This document shows positions 52,954-63,600 of a stretch of DNA of 64,000 nucleotides, piece by piece (positions within the stretch are counted from its first letter, which is position 1; each line of letters starts with the position of its first letter). Below the pieces are notes generated by a model. It saw only the letters and a program-made list of their open reading frames with translations, had not been told where the DNA came from and did not search any database. The stretch is from Paraflavitalea sp. CAU 1676 (lineage in GTDB: Bacteria > Bacteroidota > Bacteroidia > Chitinophagales > Chitinophagaceae). Position numbers and translations under genes: made by a program. Location: NCBI RefSeq assembly GCF_029223285.1, contig NZ_JARHUJ010000012.1, positions 186,001 through 250,000 of the forward strand, in the 5' to 3' direction.

Positions 52954-54147
52954 ATGAGCAACACGGCAGTCAAGACCCCGCACCTGATGGAGCAATCATT
53001 TCGTTGGTTTGGACCCAAAGATCCTGTTAGTCTTTGGGATATACGCCAGGCTGGCGCTACAGGCATTGTAACCGCCCTGCATCATATCCCCAACGGAGAA
53101 GTATGGCCGGTAGAGGAGATCATGCAGCGTAAGAACGAAGTGGAAGCAGCAGGCCTTCGCTGGAATGTAGTGGAGAGTATTCCTGTGCACGAACACATCA
53201 AAATACAAAAAGGAGAATACAAGCAATACATCGAGAATTATAAGATGAGTATCCGCAACCTTTCCCGTTGCGGCATAAAGATAGTCACTTATAATTTTAT
53301 GCCCGTACTCGACTGGACGCGTACCGATCTTGCTTATACTATAGAAGACGGATCCAAAGCATTGCGTTTCGAAAGAGCAGCGCTCGTAGCATTCGATGCC
53401 TTGCTGTTGAAACGCAAAGGAGCTAAAGAAGAATACACTGCAAAAGAACTCGAAGCAGCTACCAGGCGCCTCGAAGGAATGGAGGAAGCAGAAAGGACCT
53501 TGTTGCAAAGGAACATTATCGCCGGTCTCCCAGGGTCCGAAGAGAGCTTTACCCTGCAGCAGTTTCAGGGAGCACTTGATACCTATGACGGAATCGATGC
53601 AAAGAAATTACAGCAACACCTCATCTACTTCCTGCAGCACATAACACCGGTAGCTGAAGAAGAAGGCGTGGTGCTGGCTATTCATCCGGACGATCCTCCT
53701 TATGCGATCTTCGGGCTGCCACGCGTGGTTAGCACAGAAGCTGATGTAAAGGCCTTGTTCGAAGCAGTACCCTCAAAAGCCAATGGCTTGTGTTTCTGCA
53801 CAGGATCCTTTGGTGTGCGGGCCGACAATGACCTGCCCGGCATGGTGAAAAGATTTGGCGATCGCATCAACTTCATCCACCTTCGCAGCACGCAGCGCGA
53901 TGCTGACGGTAATTTCTACGAGGCCAATCACCTCGAAGGCGATGTAGATATGTACAGTGTGGTAAAAGAAATATTGCAGGTGATGAAGGGGCGCAATATC
54001 TCCATCCCCATGCGTCCTGATCATGGTCATCAGATGCTGGATGATCTGAAGAAGAAGACGAATCCCGGTTACTCTGCCATCGGTCGCCTGCGGGGCCTCG
54101 CCGAGCTCCGCGGACTTGAGTTGGGCATATCGAGAAGCAATGTTTGA
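52954..54147 (+). CDS. uxuA: Mannonate dehydratase (UxuA)
   Basis: The 397-residue protein opens [40 protein letters not shown], the family signature. It shows further UxuA segments: [68 protein letters not shown] and DHGHQMLDD. The enzyme dehydrates D-mannonate to 2-keto-3-deoxygluconate in glucuronate breakdown and uses a divalent metal bound by the His, Cys and Asp residues in these motifs. It is the second gene of the uxaA-uxuA operon, so both galacturonate and glucuronate branches end here. A bidirectional terminator follows. Confidence 0.95.
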   Translation: MSNTAVKTPHLMEQSFRWFGPKDPVSLWDIRQAGATGIVTALHHIPNGEVWPVEEIMQRKNEVEAAGLRWNVVESIPVHEHIKIQKGEYKQYIENYKMSIRNLSRCGIKIVTYNFMPVLDWTRTDLAYTIEDGSKALRFERAALVAFDALLLKRKGAKEEYTAKELEAATRRLEGMEEAERTLLQRNIIAGLPGSEESFTLQQFQGALDTYDGIDAKKLQQHLIYFLQHITPVAEEEGVVLAIHPDDPPYAIFGLPRVVSTEADVKALFEAVPSKANGLCFCTGSFGVRADNDLPGMVKRFGDRINFIHLRSTQRDADGNFYEANHLEGDVDMYSVVKEILQVMKGRNISIPMRPDHGHQMLDDLKKKTNPGYSAIGRLRGLAELRGLELGISRSNV

Positions 54148-54162
54148 TCTGCTGAATTACGA

Positions 54163-54204
54163 ATAATGAAAAAGCCGTCTCCCTCGAGACGGCTTTTTCA
54201 TTAT
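54163..54204. terminator. Bidirectional intrinsic terminator
   Basis: The 19-base arms (54163-54181 and 54186-54204, core AAAAAGCCGTCTC/GAGACGGCTTTTT) enclose a 4-base loop. It serves both uxuA (+) and the pseudouridine synthase gene (-). Confidence 0.93.
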
Positions 54205-54231
54205 GTCGGTGCGCCCGCACAGTTGTTGACG

Positions 54232-55920
54232 CTAAAAACCTTCTGCTACTTCGAAGCTGATTTTTTCCCGGGTAGTAGGGTGCATGAATTCCAGTTGTGC
54301 GGCATGGAGATACATCCTTTCAGCCGCAGAACCATACAGATCATCTCCAACAATCGGCGCATTAAGCCCCAGTGCATGAGCCGAGTGCATACGCAACTGA
54401 TGGGTTCTTCCGGTGAGCGGCCAAAAGTCAACCTTGGTCACTCCATCGTATTGTTGGGCCATTTTCCACCGCGTAATGCTTTTTTTGCCGGTATCAAAAC
54501 AAACCAGTTGCCTGGGTCGGTTGAACAAGTCGGCACACAGTGGAAGGTTGATCTCACCTTCCAGCTGATCGATCACGCTGGAAAGTAAAGCCCGGTATCG
54601 CTTTTTTACCGTACCACGTAAGAACTGACTTTGGATATGCTTGTGGGCCTGCCGGGTCTTAGCAACCACCAAAAGTCCTGAAGTGCCCATATCGAGCCGG
54701 TGAACAATAAGTGGTTCAATATTCCCGAGTGTTTGTTGCAGCCTGGAATACACCGAATCCCCGATGTCTACACCCGGTACGGAACGTAAGCCCGCTGGTT
54801 TATTCACCACAACAAAACTCTCATCTTCATAAACGATATCGAGCTCGCTGTCTTTCTCGGGGGTGAGTAAAAACGAGTTTTCGTCAAGCGGCATTCCTTC
54901 CAGCATATGTGCCAGAATAGGCTTGCATTTCCCCGTACAGGCAGGATAATATTGTTTATGCTTTCTGATCTCCGATTTTGGTGAAGCACCCCACCAGAAC
55001 TCTGCCATAGCAAGAGGGGTGTAGCCGTTCGCAAAGGCAAATTGTAACAGCTTGGGAGTGGCACATTCGCCGGCAGCGGCAGGTGGTTTGCCAAAAGGGG
55101 TCAAGCTGAAGATATCATGTAAGCTTTTGCTTTTGCCGTCCTTGTTTAAGAAAACATATTGTTCGAAAAGCTGCTGCTGCAAAGCAGCCGATTTTTCCTT
55201 TCGCTCATTTTTCAACATTTCTATAGGTGAGTCAAATTGAGCCAACCTTGCTCTTGCCTCATCAAGGACCTGCTCCCACCTGCTGGTAAGCACCTTAAGC
55301 TGGTGCTTGTCGTGCAAACTCTGCTTTATAAGTGCTGCTTCAGCCACAACATGATCTTGCTGGGTAAGGCGATTCTTTTGCTGTTCACGGACCTGCTTTC
55401 GGGATGCTTTGTTGGCTTTCAGTTGAATCCTGCAAGCTGAAATTTCCTGCAGGGATTGGGCGGATAATTTTTCCGCTTCCAGTTTTAGATCCTGGTAAAT
55501 TTTGTCTTCCTCTATTTCTTTGATGCCGGCATTAACGGCATTAATGACCGCAATCTCTTTGAGAAAAAAACTGTCTTCCTCCAGCATATCGAAAACCGGC
55601 GGCACAAATTTCGGGTGATCGTTGGTGCCTGCCAATTTACCGGAGAAAGCTGATAGGTAACCCAGCTTCCCTGCGGTATCCTGAACGACCAGAACGCCAA
55701 ACATTTTCCCGATAACCATTCCGTCCTTATCAGCACTTAGTCCGAAGTTATGATCAAGGTGTGTTTGCGTTTCAAGATAATCCTGCAGTTCAGTAGCTGC
55801 TATGGTGGCTAAAGGATGTGGCTCATAGTAAAACGGAAAAGTAAAACGTTCAGGTATTACAATATCAGTTATTTGCTTATCCGAAAAATAGGAAATCCTA
55901 CGTTGACTGTTCTCTCTCAA
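54232..55920 (-). CDS. RluA-family pseudouridine synthase with long N-terminal extension
   Basis: The 562-residue protein has a C-terminal RluA catalytic half (about 355-560): VNKPAGLRSVPG, HRLDMGTSGLLVVAKT (the Asp in HRLD is the conserved catalytic residue) and GRTHQLRMHSAHALG. The first 350 residues include a long charged helical stretch (about 125-265), probably coiled coil, and are not needed for the core enzyme. It isomerises uridine in rRNA or tRNA; the exact target is unknown. The start is TTG at 55920 because no in-frame ATG lies upstream of the conserved sequence. It ends at the shared terminator at 54163. It has no evident link to the carbohydrate genes. Confidence 0.85.
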   Translation of the reverse strand: MRENSQRRISYFSDKQITDIVIPERFTFPFYYEPHPLATIAATELQDYLETQTHLDHNFGLSADKDGMVIGKMFGVLVVQDTAGKLGYLSAFSGKLAGTNDHPKFVPPVFDMLEEDSFFLKEIAVINAVNAGIKEIEEDKIYQDLKLEAEKLSAQSLQEISACRIQLKANKASRKQVREQQKNRLTQQDHVVAEAALIKQSLHDKHQLKVLTSRWEQVLDEARARLAQFDSPIEMLKNERKEKSAALQQQLFEQYVFLNKDGKSKSLHDIFSLTPFGKPPAAAGECATPKLLQFAFANGYTPLAMAEFWWGASPKSEIRKHKQYYPACTGKCKPILAHMLEGMPLDENSFLLTPEKDSELDIVYEDESFVVVNKPAGLRSVPGVDIGDSVYSRLQQTLGNIEPLIVHRLDMGTSGLLVVAKTRQAHKHIQSQFLRGTVKKRYRALLSSVIDQLEGEINLPLCADLFNRPRQLVCFDTGKKSITRWKMAQQYDGVTKVDFWPLTGRTHQLRMHSAHALGLNAPIVGDDLYGSAAERMYLHAAQLEFMHPTTREKISFEVAEGF

Positions 55921-55997
55921 GTGCTTAAATTCAATTGAGCCGCGAAATTATCACATTTACAGATCTCTGCCATCGTAAGTTGTAATAGCTGATTCCC

Positions 55998-56543
55998 TTA
56001 CCTGGGGGTAGGAGTGTAGATCAATTGCACCACACCCGATTTGAATACTTTCGTATCGGCCAGCACCAGGCCCAGCCTGGCACCAATGTTAAACAAGGGC
56101 TTGCCGGCGCCCAAAGCGGTGGGGTGAACCGAGATCATATATTCATCCACCAGGCCATTTTCGATAAAGGTGGTGATCAGTTTGGCGCCTCCATAGAGCC
56201 AAATGTCTTTTCCGGGTAGACTTCTGATCTTTTCAACCTGGGCTACAAAGTCGGTGTTGATGAAGGTCGCGTTGTTATCCCCCCTTGGCTGACTGGAAAA
56301 AACGAACTTTCCCTTCGATTGAATGGCAGCCGAAATCTGCTTCTCCATAGCCGAAGCAGCGGCATCAGGCTGGTAATTGCCCCATAGATCATAGCTCACG
56401 CGTCCATAGAAGATAGTATCAATAGAATCCAGGAAGCTGTCGAAATGCATATCTTCTTCCAAAATGCACCAATCCACTTCTCCATTGGGCCCTTCGATAA
56501 ACCCATCTAAAGTCGTCGCTAAATTCAGTATGATCTTTCGCAT
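55998..56543 (-). CDS. Dihydrofolate-reductase-like (RibD C-terminal domain) protein
   Basis: The 181-residue protein has the RibD_C/DHFR-like fold signature: MRKIILNLATTLDGFIEGPNGEVDW, DTIFYGRVSYDLWGNY, KFVFSSQPRG, IWLYGGAKLITTFIENGLVDEYMISVHPTALGAGKPLF. Such stand-alone domains (YwjB/YyaP-like) bind NADPH and are usually predicted reductases; the substrate is not known. It is transcribed away from the DUF4440-like gene at 56787 and is probably monocistronic. The 243-base gap upstream shows nothing distinct except ordinary A/T-rich promoter sequence. Confidence 0.88.
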   Translation of the reverse strand: MRKIILNLATTLDGFIEGPNGEVDWCILEEDMHFDSFLDSIDTIFYGRVSYDLWGNYQPDAAASAMEKQISAAIQSKGKFVFSSQPRGDNNATFINTDFVAQVEKIRSLPGKDIWLYGGAKLITTFIENGLVDEYMISVHPTALGAGKPLFNIGARLGLVLADTKVFKSGVVQLIYTPTPR

Positions 56544-56786
56544 AGGGCAAATATAAAGAGCGGGAAAAGAGTTGGGTTGGAAAAATGAGGAAAAATCATA
56601 TGCGGGAAGGAGGGAGGCTGGTGTAACGCTTGCGGAGATGGTATTTAACGGCGATTAACATGTTAAATGGTATCATTCGATAGGGGAGCAGTTTTACCTT
56701 GCAGTTGGAAATGAGCTGGTTCACTAGCTTTGGTCTTACCGACGTGGCCGGTCAATCTTTAATACAAATGCAATAATAATTTGATT

Positions 56787-57269
56787 ATGAGAAATAAGTC
56801 GATATCAATCGTGTTACTAACAAGCATGATAGTAATGTATTCATGCAATGCTAAACAGGAAAAACCCGCGGAAGTGGTAGTTGATAAAGAACAGATAAAG
56901 AGAGACATTCAGGCCAAAGAAGATGAGTTCGCTGCAAATTATAATGCAGGAATCCTTAAGAATATAGGCTATTATGCAGATGATGCTACTACCTTTTACC
57001 AAAACAGGGCTCCTTTGGTAGGCAGAGACGCAATAGTAGAATTTTTAAGATCCGACCTGATGAATAATTCCAACAAGATCACCTTTAAGACGAAGGAGGT
57101 ATTTGTATCAAACGATGGAAAACAGGTAGTGGAAATTGGATATTTCACGGTAGTAGACTCCTCAAATACGACCATCAATACCGGCAACTATATGAGTTTG
57201 TTTGAGAAAAGAGATGACAAATATGTATGTGTGAGAGATATGAGTGCCTCTGATATGCCTCTTCAATAA
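56787..57269 (+). CDS. DUF4440/SnoaL-like lipoprotein
   Basis: The start is ATG 56787 (MRNKSISIVLLTSMIVMYSC, lipobox MYSC); an in-frame TTG lies two codons upstream. The 160-residue protein has an NTF2-like fold pattern: EDEFAANYNAGILKNIGYYADDATTFYQNR, GRDAIVEFLRSDLM, VVEIGYFTVVD and the end DKYVCVRDMSAS. This is typical of DUF4440/SnoaL-type domains, whose pocket may bind a small ligand; most members have no known activity. It converges with the gene at 57328. Confidence 0.8.
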   Translation: MRNKSISIVLLTSMIVMYSCNAKQEKPAEVVVDKEQIKRDIQAKEDEFAANYNAGILKNIGYYADDATTFYQNRAPLVGRDAIVEFLRSDLMNNSNKITFKTKEVFVSNDGKQVVEIGYFTVVDSSNTTINTGNYMSLFEKRDDKYVCVRDMSASDMPLQ

Positions 57270-57327
57270 AATATAGGGAGGTCCCTTACCCACAGTGATG
57301 AAAACGGATTTCACCCGGCCAGATATA

Positions 57328-58422
57328 TTATCTTCTCCGGCCTCCACCGCCTCCAGACCTCATTCCGCCTCCTCCGCCACCACTCCTGGTCCTGCCTGAT
57401 GAATAGTTGGATGTTGATGGGCGGGTCGTCGCACGATTATTGCTAACTCCCGTGGAAGGACGGTTAGATACTCCTGTAGAAGGGCGGTTAGCCGTTCCCG
57501 CAGAAGGACGATTAGATGTCCCCGCTGATGGACGATTAGATGTCCCCGCAGAAGGGCGATTAGACGTCCCTGTAGATGGACGATTAGCTGTAGACCCCCT
57601 GTTACCGGATCGATCTGCTGCTCTGTCGCCATAGCTGCCATTAGCCCTGTTATTGGCTACAGTAGTAGACCTCATTTTGTTATTCTGGTAGTTATTGAAA
57701 TTATTATAATTGTTCCTATTGACAATTACTGTATTACCCCCTCCATAATGCCCGCCGTAATAACCACCATGGTAATGATAATGGTTATGCCGGTAAATAC
57801 CAACCGCCATAACCGTAGCAAATCCAAACCAGGGAGGGTAAAATCCATAGTAATAAGGAGGAGTATATGGCACATAGGCAGGTGAATAGACATACTGAAC
57901 AATCGGCGCCGATTGGACCACAACGGTGGTGGTAGCTGGAACCGTCACCGTAACAGGGTTTTCACCGGTATACGCGGGGTTAGGTGTTACGGGTGAATTT
58001 CCCTTGGGCTCTATCACATAATCTTTTCCGTATAAAGCCTCGTCGCCAACGATCTGAAGGGAAATTTTCTTGTCTTTATCCCTATCCAGTAGAATGACCG
58101 CAACATCCTGCGTTTCTTTTTTATTGACATCGACCTGGAGTATAAATGAATACGAGTCATCCTTTTTTTTGGTCACCACTTTGATGAAATCGACCTTTTT
58201 ATCCAGATTCAGATCCAGGTTATTGATTTTCTCTTTTTCATCGTTCAACGATTTCTCAAACGCTTCAATGGTTTTCGATTTTTGAAAAAGCGTTAGCACG
58301 GCATAAAGATCCAGGTTGTCTCCTGCCAGGCCTAGTAAGGCAGTGGAATCTTCCTGGGAATACGCAGGAAGATATAACAAGCTCATGACAGCTGCTATAT
58401 ATGGAAAAATGAATTTTTTCAT
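57328..58422 (-). CDS. Secreted repeat-rich protein with Tyr/Gly-rich and RPS-repeat regions
   Basis: The start ATG 58422 (MKKFIFPYIAAVMSLLYLPAYSQ) gives a signal peptide and 364 residues. A folded N-terminal part (about 25-150, with DDSYSFILQVDVNKKETQDVAV and LLDRDKDKKIS, EF-hand-like in look) is followed by a Pro/Tyr-rich stretch (YVYSPAYVPYTPPYYYGFYPPW). A His/Tyr/Gly segment and an 8-residue repeat (NRPS(T/A)G(T/V)(S/A), six 24-base units) come next, then an Arg/Gly tail ending in RRR. It resembles exported Bacteroidota proteins of unknown function. No operon partner is seen. Confidence 0.72.
   Translation of the reverse strand: MKKFIFPYIAAVMSLLYLPAYSQEDSTALLGLAGDNLDLYAVLTLFQKSKTIEAFEKSLNDEKEKINNLDLNLDKKVDFIKVVTKKKDDSYSFILQVDVNKKETQDVAVILLDRDKDKKISLQIVGDEALYGKDYVIEPKGNSPVTPNPAYTGENPVTVTVPATTTVVVQSAPIVQYVYSPAYVPYTPPYYYGFYPPWFGFATVMAVGIYRHNHYHYHGGYYGGHYGGGNTVIVNRNNYNNFNNYQNNKMRSTTVANNRANGSYGDRAADRSGNRGSTANRPSTGTSNRPSAGTSNRPSAGTSNRPSAGTANRPSTGVSNRPSTGVSNNRATTRPSTSNYSSGRTRSGGGGGGMRSGGGGGRRR
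57444..57587. repeat. Six 24-bp tandem repeats within the gene at 57328
   Basis: Six units of 24 bases run from 57444 to 57587, with the plus-strand consensus ending GAAGGACGATTAG. They encode six NRPS-type octapeptides. Units differ by several substitutions but keep length and frame. Copy number may vary between strains. Confidence 0.85.
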
Positions 58423-58620
58423 GGTAGGTGAGATTGGTGAGAGGTAGCTAATGCAAGTTACACAAATGGCACGGCTCTCTGGGCCGCTCAAAGAGATTGA
58501 TCACCCAGCCGCCTCAGTTAACTGTTAAATGGCGTTCTTTCACGCTAAATATAAAGCAACCCATAGTACAGGAATCATTTCAAAACTAAATGACTCACCC
58601 TCTTTCTTTTATTCAGCATA

Positions 58621-59247
58621 ATGCTCAACTTTGCAGCAATGACCCGCTTGCCAAACATTCCAAAAGAACTGCTATTGAAGATCGCCGGGGGCGATAGCCA
58701 GGCATTCACCCAATTATTCGACGCCTGTTGGCTCCAGGTATTTGCCCACGTACGCCGCTACCTCAAAAACACGGCCGAGGCGGAGGATATAACACAGGAG
58801 ATATTTTTCCATCTCTGGATCAATCGTTTAAAACTCCCTGAAGTGCAGGAGTTTGAGCCCTGGTTGTTTGTCATCACGCGCAACCGCACCATATCCGGTT
58901 TACGTAAATTGTTGAAAGAAACAACAGGGGCCATGGCGGGCACCATACCGGAAATATCGGACCAACCATCCAGCACGCCTGCTGGTCAGCTCGATTACAA
59001 GCAATCCTGCGAACTGCTCGAAAAGGCCATTGATCAAATGCCAGCACGGCGCCGCGAGGTATTCCGCCTAAGCAGGCAGGAAGGCCTCACTCATGCAGAA
59101 ATAGCCGAACAACTAAATATTTCAAAAGCAACTGTTAATGAACACATCAGGGAGGCCCTGGCATTCCTGAAAATGAAATTCGGAGAAAGTCCGGGCCTGC
59201 TCACCGCTTTACTCCTTATCTCCGCCTGCTGGCTGGCAAGAAAATAA
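58621..59247 (+). CDS. ECF-type RNA polymerase sigma factor
   Basis: The 208-residue protein (or 202 from ATG 58639, MTRLPN) has sigma region 2 (about 20-85: DSQAFTQLFDACWLQVFAHVRRYLKNTAEAEDITQEIFFHLWI) and sigma region 4 (about 130-185: AIDQMPARRREVFRLSRQEGLTHAEIAEQLNISKATVNEHI). The short C-terminal hydrophobic tail (LLTALLLISACWLARK) is unusual. It is directly followed by a FecR-like anti-sigma gene (59328) and an STN-containing SusC (60678), the standard cell-surface signalling arrangement in Bacteroidota. It should transcribe the SusC operon downstream, and probably others. Confidence 0.93.
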   Translation: MLNFAAMTRLPNIPKELLLKIAGGDSQAFTQLFDACWLQVFAHVRRYLKNTAEAEDITQEIFFHLWINRLKLPEVQEFEPWLFVITRNRTISGLRKLLKETTGAMAGTIPEISDQPSSTPAGQLDYKQSCELLEKAIDQMPARRREVFRLSRQEGLTHAEIAEQLNISKATVNEHIREALAFLKMKFGESPGLLTALLLISACWLARK

Positions 59248-59327
59248 AAAATAATCTGGAACCGACCCCTTATCCTGCCGAACCCCTGCGTCAATATTAA
59301 TAGAACAGCGGTTAAATCCTTATCGGT

Positions 59328-60524
59328 ATGAATTCGGAAACATTCAGCAAATTGGTCACTGCCTACCTCGACAACTCTTTAAGCGACGGGGATAAGATGC
59401 TTTTGAGCAATCTGCTCATGCAGGAAGAGTACCAGGACTTGTTAGATAGGATCATGCAAGAACAACAGCAGCAGGGATTTAAAATGGATAGTGAGTACGA
59501 AGCATCATACCAAAGAATGCGGCATTCGCTGCAAGCCCGCATCGGAAAGACTGCACCCCGCAAGAAAGCCCTGATCTGGCGCTTATGGCCCGCAGCCGCA
59601 GCCTTGGTGATATTGGCCTGGGGAATATGGTACCTGATGAAAGGAAGAAGCGAAGTGGAGCCCACGCCAACTACGACGGTCGCTTCCGTCGACATAAAGC
59701 CCGGACACGATGGGGCAATCCTCACCCTGACCGATGGATCAAAGCTGGTGCTCGACAGCATGAACAATGGAAAGGTAGCCAGCCAGCCGGGTGCAACAGT
59801 ACATTTGGCAAATGGAGCATTGATCTATGCAAGCTCAAACCCAACACCAGGTGACGTGCTATACAATACGCTGGAAACGCCCAAGGGAAGGCAGTTCAAA
59901 GTAACCCTGCCCGACGGAACACAGGTTTGGCTCAATGCTGCCAGCTCCATCCGTTACCCCACACAATTCACAACGCAGGAGCGGCGCGTGGAAATAACCG
60001 GCGAAGCATATTTTGAAGTGGCATCGATACAAAAGCAAGGCAAAAAAAAGCCATTTATAGTAAAGACCAACCAACAGTTTGAAATAGAAGTAGTAGGAAC
60101 ACACTTCAATGTCAATACGTATAGCAATGAGCCGGTGTACCGTACAACCCTGTTGGAGGGAAAAGTGAAAGTGAACAGGTTCAGTCAGGCTTCTGCACAA
60201 ACTGTCGTCTTGAAGCCGGGTCAGCAGGCAGCCCTGCCGCCCGCAAGTAAACCAGGATCTATACAGTTGATACAGGCCGATACAGCCAAAGTGCTCGCCT
60301 GGAAGAATGGGCTCTTCAATTTCGAGAACGCGAAGCTGGAAGAAGTAATGCGCCAGCTCGAAAGATGGTACGATATACAGGTAACCTATGAAGCCGGTAT
60401 ACCCGATATAGAATTCGTTGGTAAAATGACAAAAGATGTACCACTCAGTGGATTGTTGATAGCACTGAAAAGGTCCGATATCCATTTCCGAACCGAAGGC
60501 AGAGTCCTGATCGTAACACCCTGA
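59328..60524 (+). CDS. FecR-family anti-sigma factor
   Basis: The 398-residue protein has a cytoplasmic N-terminal region (about 1-82), one membrane helix (about 84-104, WRLWPAAAALVILAWGIWYL) and a periplasmic FecR domain (about 190-290: TPKGRQFKVTLPDGTQVWLNAASSIRYP, ERRVEITGEAYFEV, VGTHFNVNTY). A DUF4974-like end follows (GLFNFENAKLEEVMRQLERWYDI). It holds the ECF sigma inactive until the STN domain of the SusC receptor signals substrate. It follows the sigma gene by 80 bases and lies 153 bases before the receptor gene. Confidence 0.93.
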   Translation: MNSETFSKLVTAYLDNSLSDGDKMLLSNLLMQEEYQDLLDRIMQEQQQQGFKMDSEYEASYQRMRHSLQARIGKTAPRKKALIWRLWPAAAALVILAWGIWYLMKGRSEVEPTPTTTVASVDIKPGHDGAILTLTDGSKLVLDSMNNGKVASQPGATVHLANGALIYASSNPTPGDVLYNTLETPKGRQFKVTLPDGTQVWLNAASSIRYPTQFTTQERRVEITGEAYFEVASIQKQGKKKPFIVKTNQQFEIEVVGTHFNVNTYSNEPVYRTTLLEGKVKVNRFSQASAQTVVLKPGQQAALPPASKPGSIQLIQADTAKVLAWKNGLFNFENAKLEEVMRQLERWYDIQVTYEAGIPDIEFVGKMTKDVPLSGLLIALKRSDIHFRTEGRVLIVTP

Positions 60525-60592
60525 ACAAAATATCGAACGCACTCAATCTTATCCTCACTGAAATATTCCCACACGAACGGATAGAAACGAAA

Positions 60593-60620
60593 ACCGGAAG
60601 TGATTGGCCTCACTCCCGGT
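60593..60620 (+). other. Hairpin between anti-sigma and SusC genes
   Basis: The arms ACCGGAAGTGA and TCACTCCCGGT pair with one mismatch around a 6-base loop. No T-tail follows, so it is not a standard terminator. It may affect message stability or relative expression of fecR and the receptor. Confidence 0.4.
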
Positions 60621-60677
60621 GGAAGTTCCGTTGATCATAAAAGGTTTCGCAACAGCTTTTATTTACAACCAAACTGA

Positions 60678-63600
60678 ATGCAATTTATGCAAAAAACTGC
60701 TTTTGGGAACTTGCCATGCCCGCCAACGCCGGCACGCAGGTTGCCTGCTCAAAATGCAAGAGTGATGAAACTGCTCACACTATGTATGTTCGTCGCAATG
60801 GTATCGGCCCACGCTAAAGGCCTCGCCCAAAGGGTTACCATCTCCGGTAAAGACCTTTCGCTCAAGCAGGTGTTCACAACCATTGAAAAACAAACAGGTT
60901 ATGTGTTGTTCAGTAACAAAGAAGTGCTGGCAGCAGCAAAGCCCGTCACCGTGTCGGCCGTCAACATGCCCCTCAAAGAACTGCTCGACAAAGTACTCAA
61001 AGACCAGCCCATCGATTATGTGATCCAGGGCAAAACTATCATCCTTTCGCGCAAGCCCGCTATCCCTGTCATTCCTCGTACCGGTATTGACGAACAGCCC
61101 GCTCAGGTAATAGGCCGCATCACCGATGCAGTCGGGCAGCCCATGGCTGGCGTAAACGTAATCATAAAGGGTAATGGCAAAGGCACCGTATCGGCAGTCG
61201 ATGGGTCCTTCGCAATAGCTGCCAAAGAAGGCGACGTGTTGCAATTCACCTTCGTAGGCTTTGCTTTGAAAGAAGTAACGGTAACCGCAGCCCTGATCTC
61301 CGGCGCACAACGTGGGTTGATGGTCGTGCTCAATCCGCAAACCACCGCACTCGAAGAAGTGGCTGTCACAGTCAATACTGGCTATCAAACCATATCGAGA
61401 GAAAGGATGACGGGTTCCTATTCATCCATACAAACCAAGCGGCTCGAGAATAAGTTACAGCCCAGCTTGCTCACTGCCCTCGAGGGACAGGCGGCCGGCA
61501 TGGTCGTAACCAAAGATGGCCGGTTGGAAATACGCGGAAAATCCACCTTCCTGGCCAACGCAGAGCCCCTGATCGTTCTGGACGGATATCCCATAACCGG
61601 CGGATTGCAAACCATAAACATCGACAACATCGAAAGCATCACCGTGTTGAAAGATGCAGTAGCCGCATCCATCTATGGAGCCAGGTCATCTAATGGAGTT
61701 ATTGTGATCACCACCAAAACGGCGAAGACCGGCAAAATGCAGATTGGGTACAAGGGAAGCGTAGGCACAACCCTCACGCCGCAACTGTCCTACCTCAATA
61801 AAACAGCCACATCAGATTATATTGATGCGGAGGTACATTCCTACAACATTAATCCGGCCCTTGCGCAATATGTCTATAACTCCTATCCCAACGCATCAAG
61901 GGTAACCCAATTACTCGTTGCCAAAGATAACGGTACCATCACAGCAGCGCAGATGAATGCGGAGCTGGATCAATTACGAAAGAACAACGGCATAGATCAA
62001 CTCGAAAAGTACCTCTTTCGCAATAAGCTCACCCAGCAGCACAACCTGTCCTTTTCATCCGGCAGCGAAAAAAATGCCACCAATGCAGCCTTGCGCTACG
62101 TCTCCAACCGGAACAGTATGATCGGCAGCTCAGATAACAGGCTAATTGTCGACATTAAGAACGATTGGAAGCCCGTCAGCAAGGTAACCGTTCGCCTGTT
62201 CACCAATATTACCTACAACACGGGCAGTGCACCGGGGCGCTCGGCAGCTGAATTTTATGACTATGGATATTATAGCGTAATGAAGCCTTACCATCTCATC
62301 AAGGATCCGGCTACGGGCAGTAACCTTGATGTGCCGGCTGCAAGGCCCGAGCTGGCGGCACAATTCGGAGCTATCAGGGGATTGAAACCCATGAACTATA
62401 ACCCACTCAACGATCTGATGCTCGAAACATCCCGCAACGAACAATTTCAGGGAAGGCTGGGAGGTAGTATCTCAGTGAATATAATCGACGGCCTCACCGC
62501 TGAAGCAGGTGGCGCCTGGACAAGAGGCAGCACACTTGTTCGTATAATACATGATGTGAATGCTTATGAGGTCCGTACCCTATTCAATTCCACTACCTCC
62601 CTGACCAACCCTAATAAGCATTACATTCCGGATGGATCGATTGTCGACGAATCCCGGGATATCAATGAATCCTATACACTGCGGGCACAGGTTAACTTCA
62701 ATAGGAGCTGGAAGTCCAAACACCGCCTCTCGGCCATTGCGGGCGGAGAGATCAACAAGGACGTGCTCGATAACAACGTGTATCCTACACGGTATGGTTA
62801 CAATGACCAGGCAGGAGCCTTTGCGCCATTCAACTATACTGATTACAATGCTGGGGTATACGATGCCGATTTTCAATACCCGGATGGTTGGAAGCCTGCG
62901 TCCATTGGTGGTTACCAGCTGCGCGACAACCGATTTGTATCCATCTATGCCAATAGTTCCTACGAATATGATAACCGCTTTATCGTGAGTGGTAGTGTGC
63001 GGATCGATCAGGCCAACCTATTTGGTACCAATCCCAAATACCGGTACAAGCCCAATTGGTCGGTAGGTGGTACCTATAAACTGGCGCAGGAAAAATTCTT
63101 CAACGTGTCATGGATAAGTCGCCTCAATCTCCGCGGTTCCTACGGTATCAATGGTAATATATCGCTTAAACAGGGGCCATTCCTGCTTGTACGTGCCGTG
63201 GGATATTCTGCCACCTCCGGAGGAATCGTTTACATTGTTACATCGCCGCCCAATAACGACCTGCGTTGGGAACGTACGCAGATCACCAATGTTGGAACGG
63301 ATATGACCCTCTTCGGTGGCCGGCTCAACTTTTCCCTGGACTACTACAACAAGTTGAGCAAAGACCTGTTGGCGCCCGATTATATCGATGCAACCACCGG
63401 TTGGTCAACCATCACCCGCAATGCTGGAATGGCCAGGAATACGGGCATAGAACTGTCGCTCGAAACAGATGTAATAAAGAACAGGTTATTTAAATGGAAC
63501 GTATATTTCAATGGCAGCTACAACCAGAGCAAGGTGTTGAAGTTCAACTATGATTATCTCTACACAACTTATCTTACTTCCACCTCGTCGGCCAGCTTGT

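Noticed and set aside
57444-57587. Possible CRISPR array because of regular short repeats
   Set aside because: The 24-base units are contiguous with no spacers, lie in a reading frame with a signal peptide, and encode octapeptides.
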